Origin: Achromobacter xylosoxidans A8
GTDB lineage: Bacteria > Pseudomonadota > Gammaproteobacteria > Burkholderiales > Burkholderiaceae_B
Assembly (NCBI RefSeq): GCF_000165835.1
Contig: NC_014640.1
Coordinates: 930,001-994,000 of the forward strand
DNA length: 64,000 nt
Direction: 5' to 3'
In this document: positions 45,799 through 54,308 of the stretch, in pieces
Numbering within the stretch: position 1 is the first letter of the stretch
Layout: each line of letters opens with the position of its first letter
The notes under the pieces: generated by a model
Seen by the model: the letters and a program-made list of their open reading frames with translations, nothing else
Databases searched by the model: none
What the model was told of the DNA's origin: nothing
Position numbers and translations under genes: made by a program

Positions 45799-47184
45799 TC
45801 AGCTCACGTCGCCCAGCCGCGCCAGCGGCGGATTGGCGGTGAAGTAGCGCTGGATGCCCGTCATCATGGCCTGCGCCAGCTTGTCCTGGTGCGATGTGCT
45901 GCGCAGCAGGGCTTCTTCCTGCGGGTTGCTGATGAAGGCGGTCTCGACCAGCACCGAGGGAATGTCCGGCGCCTTCAGCACGGCGAAGCCGGCCTGTTCG
46001 ACGCTGTTCTTGTGCAGGCGGTTGATCTTCTTGATTTCGTCCAGGAAGGCGTTGCCGACCTTGAGCGAATCGTTGATCTGCGCGGTGGTGGACAGGTCCA
46101 GCAGCACCTTGGCCACCTGGCGGTCGTGGCTGCCGAGGTTGACGCCGCCGATCAGGTCGGCCGCGTTTTCCTTGTCCGCCATCCAGCGCGCCTGGGCGCT
46201 GGTCGCGCCGCGCTGCGACAGCGCGAACACCGACGAGCCGTTGGCCGAGGGCTTGACCCAGGCGTCCGCGTGGATGGAGATGAACAGGTCGGCGTGCACG
46301 CGGCGCGCCTTCTGCACGCGCACATGCAGCGGCACGAAGTAATCGTCGTCGCGCGTGAGGTAGGCGCGCATGTAGGGCTGGCTGTCGATCAGCGCCTTCA
46401 GGCGCCGGGCGATGCGCAGCACCACGTCTTTTTCGCGCAGGCCGCTGCTGCCGATGGCGCCCGGGTCCTCGCCGCCGTGACCGGGGTCCAGTGCGATGGT
46501 CAGCATGCGCTGCTTGCCGCGGCTGGCCGTGGCGGGCGGGGGTTTGGGCGCCGTGGGTAGCGGGGGCGCCGGCTGCTGGCCGCGCACGCGCGGCGGTTCG
46601 GGCGGATCGGCGCGGGCCACCGGGTTGCGCTGGATATCTTCCAGGATGCGCGCCAGCGGGTCGTCCACGTCGGGGCCGCTCTGCTTGTTCAGGATCGCGA
46701 TCAGCGGGTCCTGGGCGATCTTCGGATACAGGTCCAGCACCAGACGATATTGATAGTCGGCCACCGGCTTGAGCGTGAACACCTGGGGCGCCACGGGCTG
46801 CTTCAGGTCGAACACCAGGCGCACCACGTTGGGGCGGTTCTGCGCCACCCGCAGGCTCTGGATGTAGGGGTCGTCCGGCCGGACCTTGGAAACCAGGTCG
46901 TTCAGCGCCGCGCTGATGGTCAGTCCCTCAATGTCCACCACCAGGCGATGGGGATTTTCGAGCGTGAACTGTTCAGCCTTGAGCTCGCTGTCGAGCTCCA
47001 GCGTGACGCGGGTGTATTCATCGGCCGGCCAGGTGCGCACGGCCAGGATCGTTGCCGCCTGCGCCAGGCGCGGCAGAACCGGCAAGACGAGCAGAGTGGC
47101 GGCGACGCTGATCAGGCGGCGCCGGGTGGCGCCTGCCGAGGGGAGGGCGCCGACTGGGGCGGGGGGACAATCGCGTTCAACCAT
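45799..47184 (-). CDS. amiC: N-acetylmuramoyl-L-alanine amidase AmiC-type
   Basis: A 461-residue zinc amidase that splits septal peptidoglycan. A twin-arginine-like signal (TRRRLISVAATLLVLPVL) is followed by an AMIN domain (about residues 50-160), a Pro-rich linker and an Amidase_3 domain from about residue 230. Zinc motifs are DPGHGGEDPGAIG, SIHADAW and the catalytic Glu in VETAFISNPQEE. The ATG at 47184 lies 73 bp inside tsaE; a start in the overlap is needed to include the signal peptide. Confidence 0.93.
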   Translation of the reverse strand: MVERDCPPAPVGALPSAGATRRRLISVAATLLVLPVLPRLAQAATILAVRTWPADEYTRVTLELDSELKAEQFTLENPHRLVVDIEGLTISAALNDLVSKVRPDDPYIQSLRVAQNRPNVVRLVFDLKQPVAPQVFTLKPVADYQYRLVLDLYPKIAQDPLIAILNKQSGPDVDDPLARILEDIQRNPVARADPPEPPRVRGQQPAPPLPTAPKPPPATASRGKQRMLTIALDPGHGGEDPGAIGSSGLREKDVVLRIARRLKALIDSQPYMRAYLTRDDDYFVPLHVRVQKARRVHADLFISIHADAWVKPSANGSSVFALSQRGATSAQARWMADKENAADLIGGVNLGSHDRQVAKVLLDLSTTAQINDSLKVGNAFLDEIKKINRLHKNSVEQAGFAVLKAPDIPSVLVETAFISNPQEEALLRSTSHQDKLAQAMMTGIQRYFTANPPLARLGDVS

Positions 47185-47651
47185 GTTTGTCCTCGAGCGG
47201 TGTACGCGGTCAGGGTGGCGTCGCGTCCGTCGCCTGCATAGGCTAGGGAAATCAGCAGGTCGGGAGGGGGCAAAAGGCCCCCGGCCCGCTCCGGCCATTC
47301 GATCAAAACGACCGCTTCGTCACGCAGTAAATCCCGGAATCCTGCGTCCAACCATTCGCGCGAATCACTAAATCTATAAAAATCAAGATGATAGAAGTAT
47401 AAGTTAGAAACTTTATAGGATTCAAGCAGCGCGTAGCTTGGACTTTTGATCCGGCCGGTGATGCCGCATTCCCGCAACAGGGCCCGCGTGAAGGCTGTTT
47501 TCCCCGCGCCCAGGTCTCCCTGGAGATGTATGTGTCCCCCGGCCGGACCGGTCTGGCCGCCGGAAACCAGGGGCGCGAGCTGCCGCGCCAGCGATTCCGT
47601 GGCGGCTTCGTCGGGCAGGTGCAAGTTCAGGCTGCAAAGAGGGGCGGACAT
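47112..47651 (-). CDS. tsaE: tRNA threonylcarbamoyladenosine biosynthesis protein TsaE
   Basis: The ATPase partner of TsaB/TsaD in making t6A37 in ANN-decoding tRNAs. The 179-residue protein has the P-loop GDLGAGKTAFTRALLRE, SPSYALLESY and YFYHLDFYRFSDSREW. The frame continues far upstream without family match; the ATG at 47651 is the one that fits TsaE. Its 3' 73 bp overlap amiC. A strikingly AT-rich patch (about 25% GC over 47361-47420) encodes the HLDFYRF region. Confidence 0.9.
   Translation of the reverse strand: MSAPLCSLNLHLPDEAATESLARQLAPLVSGGQTGPAGGHIHLQGDLGAGKTAFTRALLRECGITGRIKSPSYALLESYKVSNLYFYHLDFYRFSDSREWLDAGFRDLLRDEAVVLIEWPERAGGLLPPPDLLISLAYAGDGRDATLTAYTARGQTWLNAIVPPPQSAPSPRQAPPGAA
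47396..47425 (-). promoter_or_regulatory. candidate sigma70 promoter for amiC inside tsaE
   Basis: On the minus strand TTGAAT (47425-47420) and TATACT (47401-47396) are 18 bp apart inside the AT-rich patch of tsaE. Predicted start lies about 200 nt before amiC. This is a match of form only. Confidence 0.35.
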
Positions 47652-47813
47652 GGCGCGGGGCGAGTGGTAAAAACGGTGAAGGAGCACGGATGTTTGCGCA
47701 ATTATAGGAATGCGGGTTTCTGCTAACCTAGAATTGATTGTCATTCTCAACTTTCTCGCGACTGGCGCGCCGCCGCCAGCCGAAACCGACGTCGCCACGG
47801 AGTAGCACGCGCC
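47652..47813. promoter_or_regulatory. divergent tsaE/fumC promoter region
   Basis: 162 bp between the divergent genes. It contains an AT-rich middle with TAGAAT (47729-47734), a possible fumC -10, overlapped by the Fur-box-like sequence. GGAG near 47797 is the fumC ribosome-binding site. Confidence 0.5.
47730..47748. promoter_or_regulatory. Fur-box-like site upstream of fumC
   Basis: AGAATTGATTGTCATTCTC matches 12 of 19 positions of the Fur consensus GATAATGATAATCATTATC. On the minus strand it reads GAGAAT-GACAAT, two hexamers each with 5 of 6 matches. It covers the possible -10 of fumC, as expected for iron repression. Confidence 0.45.
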
Positions 47814-49211
47814 ATGAAGACCCGCATTGAAAAAGACACCTTTGGTCCCATCGAAGTCCCGGAAGATCACCTCTGGGGCGCCCAGACGCAGCGTTCGCTG
47901 CATTTTTTCGCGATTTCCACCGAAAAGATGCCGGTTCCGCTGGTCGAGGCGATGGCGCGGCTCAAGCGCGCGGCTGCCAAGGTCAATGCCGACCTGGGCG
48001 AGCTGGATCCGAAGATCGCCGACGGCATCGTCCGCGCCGCCGACGAAGTGATCGCCGGCAAGTGGCCCAATGAGTTCCCGCTGTCGGTCTGGCAGACCGG
48101 GTCGGGCACGCAAAGCAATATGAACATGAACGAGGTGCTGGCCAACCGCGCCTCGGAGCTGCTGGGCGGCGTGCGCGGCGAAGAGCGCAAGGTTCACCCG
48201 AACGACCACGTCAACCGCGGGCAGTCGTCCAACGACACCTTCCCGACCGCCATGCACGTGGCGGCCGCGGTGCAGGTCGAACATCATCTGTTGCCCTCGC
48301 TGAAGGCCCTGCGCGCGACGCTGGCGGCCAAGAGCGCCGAGTTCTACGACATCGTCAAGATCGGCCGCACCCACCTGCAGGACGCCACGCCCCTGACCCT
48401 GGGCCAGGAGCTGTCGGGCTATGTGGCCCAGCTGGACTTGGCCGAGCAGCAGATCCGCGCCACCTTGCCGGGCCTGCACCAGCTGGCCATCGGCGGCACG
48501 GCGGTGGGCACGGGCCTGAATGCGCATCCGCAGTTCAGCGCCAAGGTCTCGGCGGAACTGGCGCATGCCACGGGCACCGCCTTCGTGTCGGCGCCCAACA
48601 AGTTCCAGGGTCTGGCCTCGCACGAAGCGCTGCTGTTCGCGCATGGCGCGCTGAAGTCGCTGGCCGCCGGCCTGATGAAGATCGCCAACGACGTGCGCTG
48701 GCTGTCCAGCGGCCCGCGCTCCGGTCTGGGCGAGATCAGCATCCCCGAGAACGAGCCGGGCAGCTCTATCATGCCGGGCAAGGTCAACCCGACCCAATGC
48801 GAAGCCATCACGATGCTGGCCGCGCAGGTGCTGGGCAACGACGTGGCCATCAATATCGGCGGCGCCAGCGGCAATTTCGAACTCAACGTGTTCAAGCCGC
48901 TGGTGATCCACAACTTCCTGCAATCGGTGCGTCTCCTGACCGACGGCATGGCCAGCTTCAACGAGCATTGCGCCGCGGGCATCGAGCCCAATCTCGAGCG
49001 CATCGCCGAACTGGTCGACCGTTCGCTGATGCTGGTGACGGCGCTGAATCCGCATATCGGCTACGACAAGGCCGCGCAGATCGCCAAGAAGGCGCACAAG
49101 GAAGGCCTGTCGCTGAAGGAATCGGCGCTGGCGCTGGGCTATGTGACCGAAGCGCAGTTCGCCGAATGGGTGGTGCCGGCTTCCATGACCAACGCGCACA
49201 AGTCCTCGTAA
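47814..49211 (+). CDS. fumC: fumarate hydratase, class II
   Basis: Iron-independent, oxygen-stable fumarase of the aspartase/fumarase superfamily, 465 residues. It has [14 protein letters not shown], the His-containing [15 protein letters not shown] and the signature [16 protein letters not shown] with its catalytic Ser loop. Works in the TCA cycle beside the Fe-S enzyme at 16941. The Fur-box-like site upstream suggests derepression when iron is short. Confidence 0.97.
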   Translation: MKTRIEKDTFGPIEVPEDHLWGAQTQRSLHFFAISTEKMPVPLVEAMARLKRAAAKVNADLGELDPKIADGIVRAADEVIAGKWPNEFPLSVWQTGSGTQSNMNMNEVLANRASELLGGVRGEERKVHPNDHVNRGQSSNDTFPTAMHVAAAVQVEHHLLPSLKALRATLAAKSAEFYDIVKIGRTHLQDATPLTLGQELSGYVAQLDLAEQQIRATLPGLHQLAIGGTAVGTGLNAHPQFSAKVSAELAHATGTAFVSAPNKFQGLASHEALLFAHGALKSLAAGLMKIANDVRWLSSGPRSGLGEISIPENEPGSSIMPGKVNPTQCEAITMLAAQVLGNDVAINIGGASGNFELNVFKPLVIHNFLQSVRLLTDGMASFNEHCAAGIEPNLERIAELVDRSLMLVTALNPHIGYDKAAQIAKKAHKEGLSLKESALALGYVTEAQFAEWVVPASMTNAHKSS

Positions 49212-49230
49212 AGGGCCGCCATGCGCATGA

Positions 49231-49256
49231 AAAAGACCGCCTCGGCGGTCTTTTTT
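49231..49256. terminator. bidirectional terminator after fumC
   Basis: AAAAGACCGCC and GGCGGTCTTTT form an 11-bp stem with a 2-nt loop and a T-run, between converging fumC and the AEC transporter gene. Confidence 0.92.
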
Positions 49257-49276
49257 GCGTTGGAGAGGGAGACGTC

Positions 49277-50173
49277 TCAACCGCCCGTGAGCATCAGCCA
49301 CAGCGGTATCGTCAGCACCGACAACAGCGTGCCCAGCGATATCAGCAGCGCCACCATGCGGCCGTCGCCGCCCATGCGCATGGCCAGCACGTAGGCCGCG
49401 GACGCGGTGGGCAAGGCCGCGAACAGCAGCAGCATCTGCGATTCCAGCGGCGGCAGCGCCAGCACATGCGCCACCAGCAGGGCCACGGCGGGCAGCGCCG
49501 CCAGCTTGACCGCGAGCATCCAGGCGATCAGCGCGCCATGGCCCTTGCCGCCCTCCCAGGAGAGGCTGGCGCCCACGCAGATGATGCCCAGCGCGATGGC
49601 CGCCGCGCCCAGCCGCGCGAGAGCCGTGTCCAGCGGGCCCGGCAGGTGCAGGCCGGCAAGGTTGCAGGCCAGGCCGGCCAACGTGGAAATGACCAAGGGA
49701 TTGCGGGCCAGTTCGCGCAGCAGGTTGCCGCCGCTATGGCGGGCCAGGCCGTAGACCGCGGCCATGTTGGCCATGGGCACGGCGAAGCCGACGATCAGCG
49801 CCATAACCGTCTGGCCTTGGGCGCCGCCCAGGCTGGCCGACAGCGCCAGGCCCAGATAGGTGTTGAAGCGGTAGCCGCATTGCGCGGACGAAGCCAGGCT
49901 CAGCGAGGATGGCCGCAGCACCCAGCGCGCCAGCCACGTCAGCGCGACGCCGGCCGCGATGATGGCCGCGGAGGCCTGCAGCAGCACAGCGGCGTTGCCG
50001 ACGGTGATGGGGGTGCGCAGGATGGACTGGAACAGCAGCGCGGGGAGCAGGACGAAGTAGACCAGCCGCTCGGTGCCGGCGAAGAATTCGCGGGAGAAAT
50101 TCAGTTTGTGACGCAGCGCCCAACCCAGCGCAACCAGCATGAAATCAGGGAAAACCAGAAGGGCTACCGACAT
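49277..50173 (-). CDS. AEC-family (auxin efflux carrier-like) transporter
   Basis: A 298-residue inner-membrane permease with about ten hydrophobic segments in two repeats of five. The family often exports or imports small organic acids such as malate/malonate. The N-terminal LLVFPDFMLVALGWALRHK and the C-terminal LPTASAAYVLAMRMGGDG segments are typical. Substrate is not evident. Start is the ATG at 50173. Divergent from a Bug protein gene. Confidence 0.88.
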   Translation of the reverse strand: MSVALLVFPDFMLVALGWALRHKLNFSREFFAGTERLVYFVLLPALLFQSILRTPITVGNAAVLLQASAAIIAAGVALTWLARWVLRPSSLSLASSAQCGYRFNTYLGLALSASLGGAQGQTVMALIVGFAVPMANMAAVYGLARHSGGNLLRELARNPLVISTLAGLACNLAGLHLPGPLDTALARLGAAAIALGIICVGASLSWEGGKGHGALIAWMLAVKLAALPAVALLVAHVLALPPLESQMLLLFAALPTASAAYVLAMRMGGDGRMVALLISLGTLLSVLTIPLWLMLTGG

Positions 50174-50411
50174 GGACAAGTACGTATTTGATGCGCGTCA
50201 GACGGGGATCGCTGCGCTATGCGTCTGTAAGTATTTGCTGCTATTCTCCGTCATTCTGGCGGGCGCGTGTGCCACAAGCAACCTATAAAAAGTGCTCTCC
50301 CTGCGCACAGAGCATGCGTCCACCACCGTTAATTGCGGACCTGTCCACAGGCAGGCGCATCACACAACGGTCCGTATACACACGGGCTCGCATATTGGAG
50401 GAAACACACCT
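50174..50411. promoter_or_regulatory. AEC/Bug divergent intergenic region
   Basis: 238 bp. AT-richer in the first 110 bp. A CCTGTCCACAGG palindrome is at 50340-50351. A strong TTGGAGGA site precedes the Bug gene. No promoter boxes were assigned with confidence. Confidence 0.4.
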
Positions 50412-51404
50412 ATGAATAAAGTCCGCTCCCTGGCTGTGGCGATCGCCCTGGCCACCGGCGCTGCCGGCACCCTCGGCGCCTCCGCCGCCCTCGCTGCCGA
50501 CAAGTACCCGAGCAAGCCGATCCGCGTCATTGTTCCGTTCGCGCCCGGCGGTTCCACCGACATCATCGCGCGCCTGGTGACGCAGCGCATGAGCCAGGAA
50601 CTGGGCCAACCCATGGTTGTGGAAAACAAGGGCGGCGCTGGCGGCGCCATCGGCGCATCCGAAGCCGCGCGCGCCGATGCCGACGGCTACACGCTCTCCA
50701 TCGCCACCGTGTCGACGATGGCCGTGAACCCGGCTTGCCGTCCCAACGACCTGCCCTACGATCCGATCAAGGATTTCCAGCCGGTCACCAACTTCGCCAA
50801 CACCGCCAATGTGGTGGCCGTGAACCCGAAGTTCCCCGCCAAGGACTTCAAGGGCTTCCTGGAAGAACTGAAGAAGAATCCGGGCAAGTACTCCTACGGC
50901 AGTTCGGGCACCTGCGGCGTGCTGCACCTGATGGGCGAATCGTTCAAGATGGCGACTGGCACGGACATCGTGCACGTGCCGTACAAGGGTTCGGGCCCGG
51001 CCGTGGCTGACGCCGTCGGCGGCCAGATCGAAATCCTGTTCGACAACCTGCCCTCGTCGATGCCGCAAATCCAGGCGGGCAAGCTGCGCGCCATGGCCAT
51101 CGCGTGGCCGACCAACATCGATGCCATCAAGGACGTGCCGACCTTCAAGGACGCCGGTTTCCCGGTGCTGAACCAGCCGGTCTGGTACGGTCTGCTGGCG
51201 CCCAAGGGCACCCCGATGGAAGTCGTGAACAAGCTGCGCGACGCTGCCGTCGTGGCCCTGAAGGACCCCAAGGTCATCAAGGCGCTGGACGATCAGGGCT
51301 CGGCGCCGTCGGGCAATACGCCGGAAGAATTCGCCAAGGAAATCAAAGAGCAGTATGACTGGGCGAAGGACGTCGTGAAGAAGCAGAACATCAAGCTGGA
51401 CTGA
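50412..51404 (+). CDS. Bug/TctC-family solute-binding protein
   Basis: A 330-residue periplasmic receptor with a clear Sec signal (cleavage near ALAADKYP) and the IRVIVPFAPGGSTDII ligand loop. Two cysteines (in NPACRPNDLP and GTCGVLHL) could make a disulfide. The strong GGAGGA ribosome-binding site and its own terminator suggest high single-gene expression. No TctA/TctB genes are near; the neighbouring LysR converges on it. Confidence 0.93.
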   Translation: MNKVRSLAVAIALATGAAGTLGASAALAADKYPSKPIRVIVPFAPGGSTDIIARLVTQRMSQELGQPMVVENKGGAGGAIGASEAARADADGYTLSIATVSTMAVNPACRPNDLPYDPIKDFQPVTNFANTANVVAVNPKFPAKDFKGFLEELKKNPGKYSYGSSGTCGVLHLMGESFKMATGTDIVHVPYKGSGPAVADAVGGQIEILFDNLPSSMPQIQAGKLRAMAIAWPTNIDAIKDVPTFKDAGFPVLNQPVWYGLLAPKGTPMEVVNKLRDAAVVALKDPKVIKALDDQGSAPSGNTPEEFAKEIKEQYDWAKDVVKKQNIKLD

Positions 51405-51447
51405 TGTTGCACGGGGCGGGCGTTGCCTGCCCCCGTCTGCAAATGAT

Positions 51448-51478
51448 GACGGGCGCCTTCGGGCGCCCGTCGTGTTTT
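51448..51478 (+). terminator. intrinsic terminator after the Bug gene
   Basis: GACGGGCGCC and GGCGCCCGTC form a perfect 10-bp stem around a TTCG tetraloop, followed by GTGTTTT. Confidence 0.85.
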
Positions 51479-51494
51479 GTGCACAAGCCGCGCG

Positions 51495-52400
51495 TCAGGC
51501 CGCGGCGTCGAGCCCGGCCTGCAGCGCCTCGCAAGCGGCGCGCAGGCGCTCGATGAGGTCGCGGTGCAGCGCGGAAAGCGGATCCTGGTTGCGCACCATG
51601 ATGCTGATCGGCACGCGCAACGCGGGGTCCAGCCGGCGCAGGTTCATGCCGGGGCGCAGCATCGCCTGCCCGGTGATCGCGTCCACGATGGCGTCGCCGC
51701 AGCCCGCGTCGACCAGCGCGCAGGCCACGTAGTGCGTCTGCACCTGGATGGCGACCTGCGGATCCAGGCCCTGCGCGTCCAGCGCCATCTGCAACAGGGC
51801 GCCGGAGGCATCGGCCGCGTCCAGCACGATCAGCGTATCGCCCGCCATGGACGTCAGCTCCGCCAACGGCAGCGGACCCGTGCCGGGCTTGCGACTCAGG
51901 TGCACCAGTTCGGTGTGGCCCAGCCCCATGCGGGTCAGGCCCGGATAGTCGTTGGTGTCGAAGGTGATGGCCAGGTCCAGTTCCCGCGTCAGCAGCCCCT
52001 GCACCAGCTCGCTGCTGTGATGCGTGTGGATGTCGAAGGTGATGCCAGGCTGCGCCGCGCGGCTGTCGCGCACCACGCCGGGTAGCAGTCCCAGGCCCAG
52101 CGCCGGCGCGCAGCCCACGCGCAGGTGGCCGTTGGGATGGTCGCGCAGGCTGGCGGCCAGCCTGCGCACGCTGTTGAGGTCCTGGTTCAGGCGCGCGACC
52201 TCGGGCGTGAGGATCTCGGCTTCGCGGGTGGCGACGAGCCGGCCCTTCACGCGCTCGAACAGCTTGAAGCCCAGTTGCGCCTCGGCATGCGCCAGCAGCT
52301 TGCTGGCTGCGGGCTGCGAGATATGCAGCGCGGCCGCGGCCTCGGTCAGGGATCCGGTACGGCGGATCGCTTCGAAAATCTCGATGTGGCGCAAACGCAT
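51495..52400 (-). CDS. LysR-family transcriptional regulator
   Basis: A 301-residue LTTR with LRHIEIFEAIRRTGSLTEAA and SQPAASKLLAHAEAQLG in the HTH, resembling the NocR/OccR-type amino-acid regulators. It is divergent from gamma-glutamyltransferase (138 bp gap), so ggt is the likely target; it converges on the Bug gene. The frame stays open far upstream but only this ATG yields an LTTR N-terminus. Confidence 0.9.
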   Translation of the reverse strand: MRLRHIEIFEAIRRTGSLTEAAAALHISQPAASKLLAHAEAQLGFKLFERVKGRLVATREAEILTPEVARLNQDLNSVRRLAASLRDHPNGHLRVGCAPALGLGLLPGVVRDSRAAQPGITFDIHTHHSSELVQGLLTRELDLAITFDTNDYPGLTRMGLGHTELVHLSRKPGTGPLPLAELTSMAGDTLIVLDAADASGALLQMALDAQGLDPQVAIQVQTHYVACALVDAGCGDAIVDAITGQAMLRPGMNLRRLDPALRVPISIMVRNQDPLSALHRDLIERLRAACEALQAGLDAAA

Positions 52401-52538
52401 GGCACGGTGGGGACGGTGGGCGGAAACCGCGATTCTAAGCCGGATGCGGCATATGGGCGGGAGCTGCGCCGCGACAGCCGCCGGCGCCTTGACTATCATG
52501 AACCCCTGCCGGACAGCCGGCGCACACCGGAGCCCTCC

Positions 52539-54296
52539 ATGCGAGCACCTCGTCATGCCGCCGCCCTCCTGCTTGCCGCCGCGCTCGCGGCCATGCCTGC
52601 CGCATGGGCGCGCACGCCGCAAGCCGTCGAAGATCTGAACCCCGAAGCCGCCAGCGGCACGCAGACGCGTCAGCTGGTGCGGGCGCCGCACTTCATGATG
52701 GCCTCGGCCAATCCGCTGGCGACGCAGGCCGGCGACGCGATGCTGCGCCGGGGCGGCAGCGCGGTGGATGCGGCTATCGCTAGCCAACTGGTGCTGAACC
52801 TGGTGGAGCCGCAATCGTCCGGCATAGGCGGCGGCGCCTTCATGGTGGCGTATTCGGCCCAGAGCGGCCGCATCCAGACCTATGACAGCCGCGAGACCGC
52901 GCCCGCGGCGGCCCAGCCGCAGCGTTTCCTGGATCCGGACGGCAAGCCGGTACCCTTTGCCCGCGCAGTGAATAGCGGCCTGGCGGTGGGCGTGCCGGGC
53001 CTGCTGCGCGGGCTGGAGTTGGCGCACAAGGAGCAGGGCGTGTTGCCCTGGGCCGACCTGTTCCAGCCGGCGATCCGGCTGGCCGAGCAGGGCTTCCCCG
53101 TGTCGCCTCGCCTGCACAAGCTGCTGGCAGGCAACAAGGAGCTGCGCGCGCAAGCCGCGGCCGCAGCCTATTTCTACGCGCCTGACGGCACCCCGTGGCC
53201 GGTGGGCCATGTGCTGAAGAACCCCGAATTCGCGCGTACGCTGCGCGCAGTGGCCGAACAGGGCGCGGATGCGTTCTATCAGGGCGACATCGCCGCGGAC
53301 ATCGTCGCCGCCGTGCGCGGCCATGCCGTGCCGGGCGACCTGACCCTGGCTGACCTGGCCGGCTATCGCGCCAAGACGCGCGATCCCGTCTGCGGCGCCT
53401 ATCGCGGCTATCAGCTGTGCGGCATGGGACCGCCCAGCAGCGGCCCGATCGCCGTGTTGCAGATGCTGGGCGAACTGGAACAGTTTCCGCTCGCCAGCTA
53501 CAAGCCCGGCAGCCTGGAGGCGGTGCATTACTTCTCCGAGGCCGGCCGGCTGGCGTTCGCCGACCGCGACTTCTATGTGGCCGATCCGGACTTCGTGCGG
53601 GTGCCGGTGCGCGCCATGCTGGACCCGGCTTATCTGCGCGCGCGCGGCGCCTTGATCCAGCCGGACCGCAGCATGAAGGTGGCGCTGCCCGGCGATCCGG
53701 AAGGCAAGCTGCTGTCGCTGGGCAAGGACGATGCGCTGGCATTGCCCTCGACCAGCCATCTGGTGGCGGTGGACGCGCAGGGCAATGCCTTGAGCATGAC
53801 AACTACCATCGAGAACGAGTTCGGCAGCAAGATCTTCGTGCGCGGCTTTTTGCTGAACAACGAGATGACGGACTTTTCCTCGTCGTACAAGGATCCCGAG
53901 GGCCGTCTCGTCGCCAACCGTATCGAGCCGGGCAAGCGCCCGCGCAGTTCGATGGCGCCGATGATCGTGCTGCGCGATGGCAAGCCCTATCTGCTGGTGG
54001 GGTCGCCGGGCGGCAGCGCCATCATCAACTACGTGGCCAAGACCATCGTGGGCGTGCTGGACTGGGGGCTGGACATCCAGGCGGCCATCGATCTGCCCAA
54101 CATGGGCAGCCGCAACAAGGAAACCGAACTGGAGAAGGGCACCGCCCTGGAGGCGCTGGCGCCTGAGCTCGAGCGCATGGGGCACCCGGTGCGGATACTC
54201 GAGTTTCCCAGCGGCATCCACGGCATCGTGATCGACGCCGGCGGCTTGCAGGGCGGCGCCGACCCGCGCCGCGAAGGCGTCGCCCAGGGCGGTTGA
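52539..54296 (+). CDS. ggt: gamma-glutamyltransferase
   Basis: A 585-residue periplasmic Ntn-hydrolase that cleaves glutathione and other gamma-glutamyl bonds. The N-terminal signal is ARHAAALLLAAALAAMPAAWA-like. The two subunits are made by self-cleavage before the nucleophilic Thr (about residue 405), in the LPSTSHLVAVDAQGNALS segment. SSGIGGGAFMV near the N-terminus and GSPGGSAIINYV near the C-terminus are family motifs. The start at 52539 is chosen for the signal peptide; upstream frame has no match. Confidence 0.95.
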   Translation: MRAPRHAAALLLAAALAAMPAAWARTPQAVEDLNPEAASGTQTRQLVRAPHFMMASANPLATQAGDAMLRRGGSAVDAAIASQLVLNLVEPQSSGIGGGAFMVAYSAQSGRIQTYDSRETAPAAAQPQRFLDPDGKPVPFARAVNSGLAVGVPGLLRGLELAHKEQGVLPWADLFQPAIRLAEQGFPVSPRLHKLLAGNKELRAQAAAAAYFYAPDGTPWPVGHVLKNPEFARTLRAVAEQGADAFYQGDIAADIVAAVRGHAVPGDLTLADLAGYRAKTRDPVCGAYRGYQLCGMGPPSSGPIAVLQMLGELEQFPLASYKPGSLEAVHYFSEAGRLAFADRDFYVADPDFVRVPVRAMLDPAYLRARGALIQPDRSMKVALPGDPEGKLLSLGKDDALALPSTSHLVAVDAQGNALSMTTTIENEFGSKIFVRGFLLNNEMTDFSSSYKDPEGRLVANRIEPGKRPRSSMAPMIVLRDGKPYLLVGSPGGSAIINYVAKTIVGVLDWGLDIQAAIDLPNMGSRNKETELEKGTALEALAPELERMGHPVRILEFPSGIHGIVIDAGGLQGGADPRREGVAQGG

Positions 54297-54308
54297 GGCC
54301 GCGCGGCT

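Noticed and set aside
47652..49301. N-terminal extension of tsaE through the fumC antisense strand
   Set aside because: The frame is open but the extension has no TsaE similarity and lies opposite fumC; the ATG at 47651 fits the family.
51495..54221. Extended LysR frame running opposite ggt
   Set aside because: Only the part from 52400 encodes an LTTR; the rest is antisense to gamma-glutamyltransferase.
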